This document shows, in pieces, positions 1 through 5,048 of a stretch of DNA of 5,048 bases (within the stretch, counting starts at the first letter, position 1; each line of letters begins with the position of its first letter). The position numbers and the translations under genes are program-made. Origin of the DNA: DASVBE01 sp036375995 (GTDB taxonomy: Bacteria > Actinomycetota > Actinomycetes > Streptosporangiales > Streptosporangiaceae); NCBI GenBank assembly GCA_036375995.1, contig DASVBE010000250.1:1-5048 (forward strand). Direction: 5' to 3'. The notes under the pieces are model-generated. The model searched no databases. It worked only from the letters and a program-made list of their open reading frames with translations, and was not told the DNA's origin.

Positions 1-38
1 GGTCTCACCTGGGTGGCCGGGCGGCCAGCGAGGCTGGC

Positions 39-1046
39 GTGCTTCCGCCTGGTGAGCCTTACGCCACCGATCCGTTCACGACCGAGCCGTTCACGACCGA
101 GCCGTTCGGGCGCGAGCGGTTCTCGGGTGGGCAGCCGCCGAGCGGGACCGTGCACCAGCCGGAGTGGGGCGGCCGGGGGCCTTCCTCGGGTTGGGGCGGC
201 GGGTCTGGCTGGGGACGGGGCGGCGGACGGCGTCCTCGGCGGCGGTGGATTCCGCTGCGATACAAGTGGATCGCGGCGCTGGTGGTCCTCGGGCTGATCT
301 TCCGCCGGGCGGTGGCGTGGGCCGTCCTGTTCGCGCTGTCGGCCGCGTTTCACCTGGTGGGGGTGGGCATCCACCTGCCGTCGATCAAGTTCGGCTGGCC
401 GTGGCAGTCGGTGACGTCGAGCTCGACGACCACGACCCCGGTGGGGCCATGGGTGCTGCAGAAGATCGAGGGCATCGCCAAGCCCGCGCTGGGCCGGGCG
501 AACTTCAACTTCGTGTTCACCCGCAAGGTTTCCAAGAGCATCGGCCCGTGGCCGTGCTGGTATCAGACCACGTTCGCGGCGGTCGGGCACGCGTCCGCCA
601 CGGTCGCGCTGAATCCCGGCCCGGCGTGGTGGGCCCCGGGGACCGGCCACTACAAGCTGCGCGTGCTCAGCGCGCCGCAGGGCGGCAAGCCGGGCCACGT
701 GTCAGTGCAGATGATGCTGCCGATGCCGCAGCTGCCCCAGTCCGCGCATGACGTGACGATCGACGATCTGCCGTCCAAGCCGATCGACGTGCAGCACAGC
801 TGGACGTACCCCGGCTTCGGCTGCGGGACGTTGCTGAAGCCCCAGTTCGACAACTCGGTGCTCTACGCCGAGGCCCAGCAGATCGCGTTCTACAAGTCCA
901 CGCATGTCCCGCAGGTCACGAAGCCGCTGATCGCCGCGGCCGAGGCCGAGGCCGTGCAAACGGTGCGGGACAACTTCGTTCAGCCGACGGTTAATGCGCT
1001 GGGATATACGCTTGATGAGTTCACGATTGCGTGGGTTTCGCGGTAG
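39..1046 (+). CDS. Membrane-anchored protein with DUF4230-like extracytoplasmic domain (possibly 5'-partial)
   Basis: Function unknown. From the GTG at 39 the protein has 335 residues. Residues 1-69 look disordered: a PFTTE repeat (about 12-23), then a Gly/Trp/Arg-rich stretch ending in the basic cluster RRPRRR (64-69). Residues about 77-110 are hydrophobic, broken by RR at 89-90, giving one long or two short membrane segments. A Ser/Thr linker (about 124-133) leads to a domain of about 200 residues with two Cys (173, 262) that could form a disulphide outside the cell. The order of elements recalls DUF4230: 'VLQKIEGIAK', a 'VGHASATVAL' strand, 'VQMMLPMPQL', then an Ala/Glu-rich helix before 'LGYTLDEFTIAW'. 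This match is from memory and tentative. A GAGG at 30-33 lies five bases before the GTG. However, the frame is open to the window edge, so the true start may be further upstream. By the positive-inside rule the N-terminus is cytoplasmic. No functional link to the next gene is evident. Confidence 0.8.
   Translation: MLPPGEPYATDPFTTEPFTTEPFGRERFSGGQPPSGTVHQPEWGGRGPSSGWGGGSGWGRGGGRRPRRRWIPLRYKWIAALVVLGLIFRRAVAWAVLFALSAAFHLVGVGIHLPSIKFGWPWQSVTSSSTTTTPVGPWVLQKIEGIAKPALGRANFNFVFTRKVSKSIGPWPCWYQTTFAAVGHASATVALNPGPAWWAPGTGHYKLRVLSAPQGGKPGHVSVQMMLPMPQLPQSAHDVTIDDLPSKPIDVQHSWTYPGFGCGTLLKPQFDNSVLYAEAQQIAFYKSTHVPQVTKPLIAAAEAEAVQTVRDNFVQPTVNALGYTLDEFTIAWVSR
72..107 (+). repeat. 15-bp in-frame tandem repeat encoding PFTTE
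   Basis: CCGTTCACGACCGAG occurs at 72-86 and again, identically, at 87-101, followed by a partial third unit CCGTTC at 102-107. The period is a multiple of three, so the repeat adds PFTTE units to the disordered N-terminus without breaking the frame. The identity of the two copies at DNA level suggests a recent slippage duplication. Confidence 0.85.
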
Positions 1047-1181
1047 CACCTGCCCGGCTGGCCGGACGAGAACCGGTAGGGAGTGATTGGCTCCGGTAAA
1101 TGGCGTCTGATCACCCTGGTGTTACCGCCGCGCCGCCTGGTGCCAGCCTGGTGCTCACTGCCGTTGCCGTGGCTGTTCCTC
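1047..1181. other. Gap between membrane protein gene and phosphoesterase gene
   Basis: This gap of 135 bases is non-coding if the ATG at 1182 is the true start. It contains an AGGGAG (1078-1083) that is too close to the GTG at 1083 to serve it and lies out of reach of 1182. No convincing -35/-10 pair or strong stem-loop was seen, so whether the phosphoesterase is transcribed from its own promoter is undecided. Confidence 0.4.
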
Positions 1182-2729
1182 ATGCTCACACGTCGCTTGT
1201 TCCTTCAGCTGATGGGTGCTTCCGGGGTCGCGATGACCGCTTCGGACCTGCTGTCGCAGGCCGTGGCCAACGCGTCGCCGGCCGTGCGGGCGAGCGGGTC
1301 CGGCGGGGTCGAGCACGTTGTCGTGCTGATGCTGGAGAACCGCTCGTTCGACCACTTCCTGTCGTGGCTGCCGGGCGCCGACGGCCGGCACGACATGACC
1401 TACCTGGCCCCCGACGGGAACACCTACCCGAACTACCCGCTGGCCCCGGACTTCCAGGGCTGCGGTTACAGCGATCCGGACCACAGCTGGGAGGGCTTCC
1501 TCATCCAGCACAATTTCGGGAAGATGGACGGCTTCCTGCAGCGGCCGACCGCGCCGCCCAATCTGCCCGGGGTCAAGCTGGCCGCGGCTAACACGTTCCC
1601 GATCGGGTTCTACACCAATTTCCATCACGACGAGCACGGCCAGCGCCGCAAGGCGGTCCCTGACCTGCCGGTGATTGGCGCGCTGGCGGAGAACTACACC
1701 GTTCTCGACCGCTACTTCTGCTCCTTCGCCGGTGAGACGTTCCCGAACCGCTTCTACCAGCACGCGGCCAGGACCGACCGGGACCACAACAACAACACGA
1801 TCTCCAAGCTGCCGTCGATCTGGGACCAGCTCTCCCCGGTGCCCAACACCAAGGGCATCCCCACCGGCGGGTACTTCTTCCGCGACCTTCCGTTCATCGC
1901 CCTGTGGGGCACCAAGTACTTCCCGTTCTGGCACCCGTTCGCGGACGGCGACACCGACGCGCTGGGCATCCCGGTGACTACACCGTCGTTCCTGGCCACC
2001 GTGGCGGCCGGCAACTTGCCGAACGTCAGCTATGTGGACCCGGCGTTCGACACCGAGGAGAACGGCACCTCGGCCGACGACCACCCGCTGGCCGACATCC
2101 GGCTCGGCGAACGGTTTGTGGCCGACACATACCACGCCCTGGCCGACGCGGGCTACCTGGACAACACGGTGCTGATCGTGACCTTCGACGAGTGGGGCGG
2201 GTTCTTCGACCACGTGCCGCCGCCGCAGGTCATCGACGACACCAACCCGGATGACGTCGACCACAGCGGGGACAGCTCCAGCCCGACCGACGGCCAGCTC
2301 ATCCCCGACTACCGGCAGCTGGGCATCCGGGTCCCGGCCATCGTGGTGTCGAACCTGGCGCCGCGCCGGGTGGTCCACCACGGGCCGTTCGAGCACACCT
2401 CCACGCTGAAGATGATCGAGTCCGTGTTCGGGCTGAAGTCGCTGACCGCCCGGGATGCCAACGCGGAGAACCTGGGCATGGTGCTCAGCAGGCATCCCCG
2501 GCGGCCCGTGCCCACGCACGCCATCCCGACCAGCAGCCAGGTGCTGGGCCCGGTCAGCGACGCGGCCGCGATCTGCAGCGCAGACAGTGTCCAGTCGGTG
2601 TCGCCCAAGCCGGTGAAGCACGGTCCGCGCCCGCACGTCGAGGTCCCGGTGCTGCCGCAATCCGGCTGGCCTACCGGGTCCGGCATGGTCGGGTTCGGCA
2701 GAGAGCACCGCAAGAACCAGCGCTCCTGA
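1182..2729 (+). CDS. Tat-exported phosphoesterase, phospholipase C / acid phosphatase family (PF04185)
   Basis: A secreted metal-dependent phosphoesterase that would cleave phospholipid head groups or other phosphate esters outside the cell; the substrate cannot be read from sequence. From the ATG at 1182 it has 515 residues. The N-terminus is a classic Tat signal: TRRLFLQ (3-9), a hydrophobic core, and an A-N-A site after residue 31. Export by Tat fits folding with metal inside the cytoplasm. Family motifs follow in order: HVVVLMLENRSFDH (45-58, metal-binding Glu-Asn), ETFPNRFY (185-192, with Thr186 as the likely nucleophile), DDHPLAD (299-305), TFDEWGGFFDHVPPP (334-348, metal-binding Asp-Glu and Asp-His), and GIRVPAIVVS with EHTS (404-407). 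All key positions appear present. A longer frame opens at GTG 1083, but its 33 extra residues would bury the twin-arginine motif, so 1182 is preferred even though no clear ribosome binding site is visible there. The 3' end is followed by stem-loops, suggesting a single-gene unit. Confidence 0.9.
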   Translation: MLTRRLFLQLMGASGVAMTASDLLSQAVANASPAVRASGSGGVEHVVVLMLENRSFDHFLSWLPGADGRHDMTYLAPDGNTYPNYPLAPDFQGCGYSDPDHSWEGFLIQHNFGKMDGFLQRPTAPPNLPGVKLAAANTFPIGFYTNFHHDEHGQRRKAVPDLPVIGALAENYTVLDRYFCSFAGETFPNRFYQHAARTDRDHNNNTISKLPSIWDQLSPVPNTKGIPTGGYFFRDLPFIALWGTKYFPFWHPFADGDTDALGIPVTTPSFLATVAAGNLPNVSYVDPAFDTEENGTSADDHPLADIRLGERFVADTYHALADAGYLDNTVLIVTFDEWGGFFDHVPPPQVIDDTNPDDVDHSGDSSSPTDGQLIPDYRQLGIRVPAIVVSNLAPRRVVHHGPFEHTSTLKMIESVFGLKSLTARDANAENLGMVLSRHPRRPVPTHAIPTSSQVLGPVSDAAAICSADSVQSVSPKPVKHGPRPHVEVPVLPQSGWPTGSGMVGFGREHRKNQRS

Positions 2730-2769
2730 CCGCGGGCTCCGCGGGGTCCGGCGGCCACCCGGCCGCCGG
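2728..2769 (+). terminator. Adjacent stem-loops just after the phosphoesterase stop codon
   Basis: The first hairpin starts inside the stop codon: GACCGCGG (2728-2735), loop GCT, then CCGC-GG-GGTC (2739-2748) with a two-base bulge. The second is a perfect 9-bp stem, CCGGCGGCC (2748-2756), loop ACCC, GGCCGCCGG (2761-2769). No T-run follows. Many actinomycete terminators lack the U tract, so an end of transcription here is plausible but unproven. The two hairpins share base 2748 and could compete. Confidence 0.5.
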
Positions 2770-2832
2770 GCTCCGCGGGTCCCGGCGGTCATCAGCCACC
2801 GGGCTCCGTGGCTGCGGCGGCTGCGCGGCCGC
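2734..2832 (+). repeat. Three degenerate tandem copies of a 33-34 bp GC-rich unit
   Basis: The heptamer GGGCTCC begins copies at 2734, 2768 and 2801, spaced 34 and 33 bases apart. Copies 1 and 2 agree closely through GGGCTCCGCGGG, TCC, GGCGG and the following CA/CC core. Copy 3 keeps GGGCTCCG-GG and GGCGGC, then diverges. A still weaker fourth copy may start near 2833 (GGTGCTCGCGGCGG). Copy 1 contains the terminator-like second hairpin; the later copies have lost perfect pairing. Confidence 0.6.
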
Positions 2833-2883
2833 GGTGCTCGCGGCGGCCTGGTGGCCCGCAGCGGAGGCTGCCCATGGCGGGGC

Positions 2884-2903
2884 TTGACCGCGAAACGTAG
2901 TCT
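2884..2903 (+). promoter_or_regulatory. Possible promoter elements upstream of cbbX
   Basis: TTGACC at 2884-2889 resembles a -35 box and sits in the least GC-rich part of the gap. TAGTCT at 2898-2903 fits the TANNNT pattern of a -10 box, but the spacing is only 8 bases, too short for both to belong to one ordinary sigma-70-type promoter. Position relative to the SD at 2922 is right for a promoter. This is a weak call. Confidence 0.2.
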
Positions 2904-2932
2904 GGCTCGGGGGGCCGGGACGGGAGGGATGC

Positions 2933-3001
2933 ATGGTAACCGGCCGGAAGGCTGACCGCGGCGGGCCGCGGGAGGGCGGCACCGGGTCCGTGCATGGCTA
3001 G
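2933..3001 (+). CDS. Candidate 22-residue upstream ORF overlapping the cbbX start
   Basis: A strong Shine-Dalgarno-like GGGAGGG (2922-2928) stands four bases before an ATG at 2933. This opens a 22-codon frame starting MVTGRKAD and ending GSVHG, with TAG at 2999-3001. The stop overlaps the cbbX ATG at 2994 in the string ATGGCTAG. The peptide is Gly/Arg-rich with no recognisable domain. Its likely role, if translated, is to bring ribosomes to the cbbX start by translational coupling, because cbbX has no well-placed SD of its own. A second ATG at 2929 directly abuts the SD and opens only eight codons (to 2955). Short frames are common by chance, so the call rests on the SD and the overlap. Confidence 0.3.
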   Translation: MVTGRKADRGGPREGGTGSVHG

Positions 3002-3959
3002 GCGGGCCCGGGGCGGCGACCCGGGAGACTCCGCCCGGCGGCGTAAGCAGGCCGTGCTTCCCGAGGACAGCACCGTCACGCTCGCTGAGGCCCGCGCCGC
3101 CGCAGGCATCGATCAGGTCTTCGAGAACCTGGAACGCGAGCTGATCGGCCTGGTCCCGGTCAAGGACCGGGTGCGGGAAATCGGCTCACTGCTGCTGGTC
3201 GACCAGGTCCGGCAGCGGTTCGGCCTGCTGGCACCGCGGCCCAACCTGCACATGTGCTTCACCGGCGCGCCGGGAACCGGCAAGACCACGGTCGCGCTGC
3301 GGATGGCCGAGATGCTGCACCGGCTGGGCTACCTGTCCGGCGGGCAGCTGGTCCACGCCATGCGCAACGACCTGGTCGGCGAGTTCATCGGGCAGACCGC
3401 GCCGAAGACCAAGAAGGTCCTGGAAAGCGCGATGGGCGGCGTGCTGTTCATCGACGAGGCCTACTACCTGCACCGGGCGAACGACTCCCGGGACTACGGC
3501 CAGGAAGTCATCGACATCCTGCTCCAGGTCATGGAGAACCAGCGGGACAAGTTCGTGGTGATCCTGGCCGGCTACAAGGACCGGATGGACACGTTCTTCA
3601 CGTCCAACCCCGGCATGCGGTCCCGGATCGCGCACCACCTCGACTTCGCCGACTACCAGATCGACGAGCTCGTGGCGATCGGCCAGCTCATGCTCCAGCA
3701 GTCGTCCTACTACCTGTCCCGCGACGCCGAGCGAGCCTTCCGCGACTACCTCAAGGGCCAGATCCACCTGCCGGACTTCGGCAACGCCCGGAGCGTGCGC
3801 AACGAGCTGGAACGGGCCCGGCTCCGGCATGCGCGCCGACTGGCCGCCGACCCGCACCGGGCCTGGAGCCGGGAGGACCTGATGCGGCTGGAGGCCGCCG
3901 ACATCCTGGACCGGAGCGACGACCCGCTGCCCAGTGTGCTCGGCGAGCCCGCCCGCTGA
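2994..3959 (+). CDS. cbbX: CbbX-type AAA+ ATPase (red-type Rubisco activase family)
   Basis: The family's known role is to remodel inhibited red-type Rubisco, using ATP to pull the large-subunit C-terminus into the pore of a hexameric ring. The 321-residue protein is full length for CbbX, with about 20 extra basic residues at the N-terminus. Visible landmarks: ELIGLVPVKDRVREI (49-63), the pre-AAA helix; Walker A GAPGTGKT (91-98); pore loop LVGEFIGQTAPKTK (127-140); Walker B GVLFIDEAYYL (149-159); DYGQEVIDILLQVMENQRD (167-185); sensor-1 region VVILAGYKDRMDTFF (188-202); arginine-finger region NPGMRSRIAHH (205-215); and sensor-2 helix GNARSVRNELERARLRHARRL (263-283). The pore-loop aromatic is Phe131 where characterised CbbX has Tyr, a conservative change. 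No in-frame start lies between the TAA at 2937 and the ATG at 2994; GTG 3054 is an alternative nearer the usual family start. The nearest SD-like GGAGGG (2971-2976) is 17 bases upstream. No Rubisco genes are in the window, so the actual target is uncertain. Confidence 0.93.
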   Translation: MARRARGGDPGDSARRRKQAVLPEDSTVTLAEARAAAGIDQVFENLERELIGLVPVKDRVREIGSLLLVDQVRQRFGLLAPRPNLHMCFTGAPGTGKTTVALRMAEMLHRLGYLSGGQLVHAMRNDLVGEFIGQTAPKTKKVLESAMGGVLFIDEAYYLHRANDSRDYGQEVIDILLQVMENQRDKFVVILAGYKDRMDTFFTSNPGMRSRIAHHLDFADYQIDELVAIGQLMLQQSSYYLSRDAERAFRDYLKGQIHLPDFGNARSVRNELERARLRHARRLAADPHRAWSREDLMRLEAADILDRSDDPLPSVLGEPAR

Positions 3960-4827
3960 CCCGCCCGGCACCTGGGCGCCGAGCGCCCGGCTGGTCGGGG
4001 ACCCGGACCGGCCGCGGGCGTGGACCCTGGTGATCGGCGGCACCCCGCAGTCCTACGTCGACCTGGACGACCCGCAGTACCTCGAGTTCGAGTACATGCG
4101 CTGGATCGGGCACCTGATCGACCTGGCCGCGCCGCCCGGCCAGCCGCTGCGCGTCCTGCATCTCGGCGGCGGAGCGCTGACGCTGGCCCGCTACGCGGCG
4201 GCCACCCGGCCCGGCTCACCGCAGCTGGCCGTCGAGTCGGACGCTGCGCTGGTGGACCTGGTCCGGCGGGAGCTGCCGCTGGCCCAGCGCAGCCGCCGGG
4301 CGGGCGGCAACGCGCCCGGGCGGGTGCGTGTCCGGGTCGGCGACGCACGGGACGTGCTCGGCACGCTCCCGGACGCGTCGTTCGACGTCGTGATCGCCGA
4401 CCTGTTCGCGGGGGCGCGCACCCCGGCGCACCTGACCACCGCCGAGTTCACCGCCGAGGTGGCGCGGGTGCTGGGGCCGGGCGGCGTGCACGCGGCCAAC
4501 GTCGGCGACGGGCCGCCGCTGGCACACACCCGGGCCCGGGTGGCGACCGTGCAGGCGGTCTTCCCGCATGCCGCGTTGCTGGCCGAGCCGGCCGTGCTGC
4601 GGGGCCGCCGGTTCGGCAACCTGGTGGTCGCGGCCAGCCCGCGGGAGCTGCCCGCCGCGGGGCTGCGCAGGCGGCTGGCCGGCGATCCACTGCCCGGCCG
4701 GCTGGTGGACGGCGAGGAGCTCACCCGGTTCGCCGCGGGGGCCGCGCCGATCACCGACGTGGCCGCGCGGCCCTCCCCGGCCCCGCCGCCCGACGTGTTC
4801 GCTACCCGGCGCCACGGCCGGGACTGA
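3934..4827 (+). CDS. Spermidine synthase-like protein (SpeE-fold, SAM/dcSAM-binding)
   Basis: A Rossmann-fold protein of the spermine/spermidine synthase superfamily, 297 residues from GTG 3934. The N-terminal part has the family's short strand region, TPQSYVDLDDPQYLEFEYMRWIGH (37-60). Nucleotide-binding motif I is VLHLGGGALTLARYAA (74-89), with acidic Glu101 at the end of the second strand (QLAVESD). GDARD (136-140) is the usual adenine-contacting Asp region. DVVIADLFAGARTPAHLTT (151-169) sits where spermidine synthases carry their catalytic Asp motif. Asp156 is kept, but the typical DSTDP-like sequence is absent, so true aminopropyl transfer is doubtful and a methyltransferase role is possible. 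RGRRFGNLVVAAS (223-235) follows. The C-terminal tail is Pro/Ala-rich. The start overlaps the end of cbbX by 26 bases and no close SD is seen, which suggests translational coupling in one operon. GTG 4030 is a less likely start because it cuts into the strand before TPQSYVDL. Confidence 0.85.
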   Translation: MCSASPPADPPGTWAPSARLVGDPDRPRAWTLVIGGTPQSYVDLDDPQYLEFEYMRWIGHLIDLAAPPGQPLRVLHLGGGALTLARYAAATRPGSPQLAVESDAALVDLVRRELPLAQRSRRAGGNAPGRVRVRVGDARDVLGTLPDASFDVVIADLFAGARTPAHLTTAEFTAEVARVLGPGGVHAANVGDGPPLAHTRARVATVQAVFPHAALLAEPAVLRGRRFGNLVVAASPRELPAAGLRRRLAGDPLPGRLVDGEELTRFAAGAAPITDVAARPSPAPPPDVFATRRHGRD

Positions 4828-4868
4828 CTCCGCGCCCCGCCAAAGTCCAGCTCAGGGGCAGCGCGCCT

Positions 4869-4886
4869 CCTGGCACAGCCGCCAGG
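4869..4886 (+). other. Short inverted repeat downstream of the SpeE-like gene
   Basis: CCTGGC (4869-4874), a six-base loop and GCCAGG (4881-4886) form a perfect 6-bp stem about 40 bases after the stop codon. It has no T-tract and is short for this GC content, so it may be chance or a minor part of a termination region. Confidence 0.25.
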
Positions 4887-4973
4887 CCGCATTGCTTGCT
4901 CCGGCCGGCCCGGCTGCCGCGGCTGACCCGCCTAGCACCACCCCTCCGGGCGCCGGGCAGGGCACGCGGCTAG

Positions 4974-5000
4974 CCGGGCCGGCCGGCCGGGCCGGCCCGG
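4974..5000 (+). terminator. Strong stem-loop, probable terminator of the cbbX/SpeE-like pair
   Basis: CCGGGCCGGC (4974-4983) pairs perfectly with GCCGGCCCGG (4991-5000) across a 7-base loop. It stands about 145 bases after the stop codon of the SpeE-like gene, with no T-run. GGCCGGCCCG recurs at 5011-5020 and could pair with the left arm instead. A bidirectional role is possible if a convergent gene lies beyond the window. Confidence 0.45.
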
Positions 5001-5048
5001 GAACACCCCTGGCCGGCCCGCCCCGTGCTCCGCGGCGCGCTCCCCCGG

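Larger units (their letters stand above)
4828..5048. other. Non-coding right end of the window
   Basis: These 221 bases show no supported gene on either strand. Apart from the two inverted repeats listed separately there is only dense GGCC/CCGG sequence. No tRNA-like arm or T-loop motif was found. The sequence stops here, so a promoter or gene starting beyond the edge cannot be judged. Confidence 0.5.

Noticed and set aside
1050..1082. Possible hairpin between the first two genes (CCTGCCCGG with CCGGTAGGG)
   Set aside because: The pairing has two internal mismatches and a 15-base loop. At this GC content such partial pairing is expected by chance.
1096..1101. GTAAAT as a -10 box for the phosphoesterase gene
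   Set aside because: It matches the -10 consensus poorly and no -35-like hexamer lies at the right distance upstream.
1100..1591. 163-residue + strand frame starting at ATG 1100
   Set aside because: It overlaps the phosphoesterase in another frame, its SD-like sequence is 16 bases away, and the product is low-complexity Arg/Gly/Pro-rich.
1155..2792. 545-residue open frame on the - strand opposite the phosphoesterase
   Set aside because: It is a GC-driven shadow: the + strand frame carries all PF04185 motifs and a Tat signal, while the reverse frame is a low-complexity Arg/Val/Gly-rich product with no recognisable domain.
2825..2832. GCGGCCGC palindrome as an operator site
   Set aside because: An 8-base GC palindrome is unremarkable in this composition and is explained by the surrounding degenerate repeats.
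3186..4043. 285-residue open frame on the - strand opposite cbbX
   Set aside because: It lies antisense to an unmistakable CbbX sequence, is rich in Val/Gly/Gln/His with no domain, and runs across the junction of two real genes.
4020..4973. 317-residue + strand frame overlapping the SpeE-like gene
   Set aside because: The product is almost entirely Arg/Ala/Gly/Pro, typical of an out-of-frame read of high-GC DNA. The alternative frame holds clear SAM-binding motifs.

Overview
The window is very GC-rich, and in all four genes the third codon positions are almost all G or C. GTG starts and twin-arginine export are also seen. Together this points to a high-GC actinomycete. The family compositions would fit Streptosporangiales or Streptomyces-like lineages, but the order cannot be fixed from this sequence alone. 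All four supported genes lie on the + strand. The many long frames on the other strand are GC-driven shadows.

Layout: (1) from the left edge to 1046, a membrane-anchored protein with a disordered Gly/Arg/Pro-rich cytoplasmic N-terminus, one or two membrane segments and an outside domain resembling DUF4230. Its frame is open to the window edge, so the gene may begin further left. (2) 1182-2729, a Tat-exported phosphoesterase of the phospholipase C / acid phosphatase family (PF04185) with its catalytic motifs intact. (3) 2730-2993, a 264-base gap holding two stem-loops just after the stop codon, a run of three degenerate 33-34 base tandem repeats, a possible promoter, and a small SD-led 22-codon ORF whose stop overlaps the next start. 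(4) 2994-3959, a strongly recognisable CbbX-type AAA+ ATPase, the red-type Rubisco activase family. (5) 3934-4827, a spermidine-synthase-like (SpeE-fold) protein whose start overlaps the end of the cbbX frame. (6) 4828-5048, non-coding, ending in a strong 10-bp stem-loop that probably terminates the pair.

The first two genes both act at or outside the membrane and may be unrelated in function. The last two overlap and form a likely two-gene operon. The most interesting point is this pairing: a canonical CbbX with no Rubisco or Calvin-cycle gene in view, joined to a SpeE-like protein that lacks a standard spermidine synthase active-site motif. No CRISPR array, rRNA, tRNA or insertion sequence was seen.
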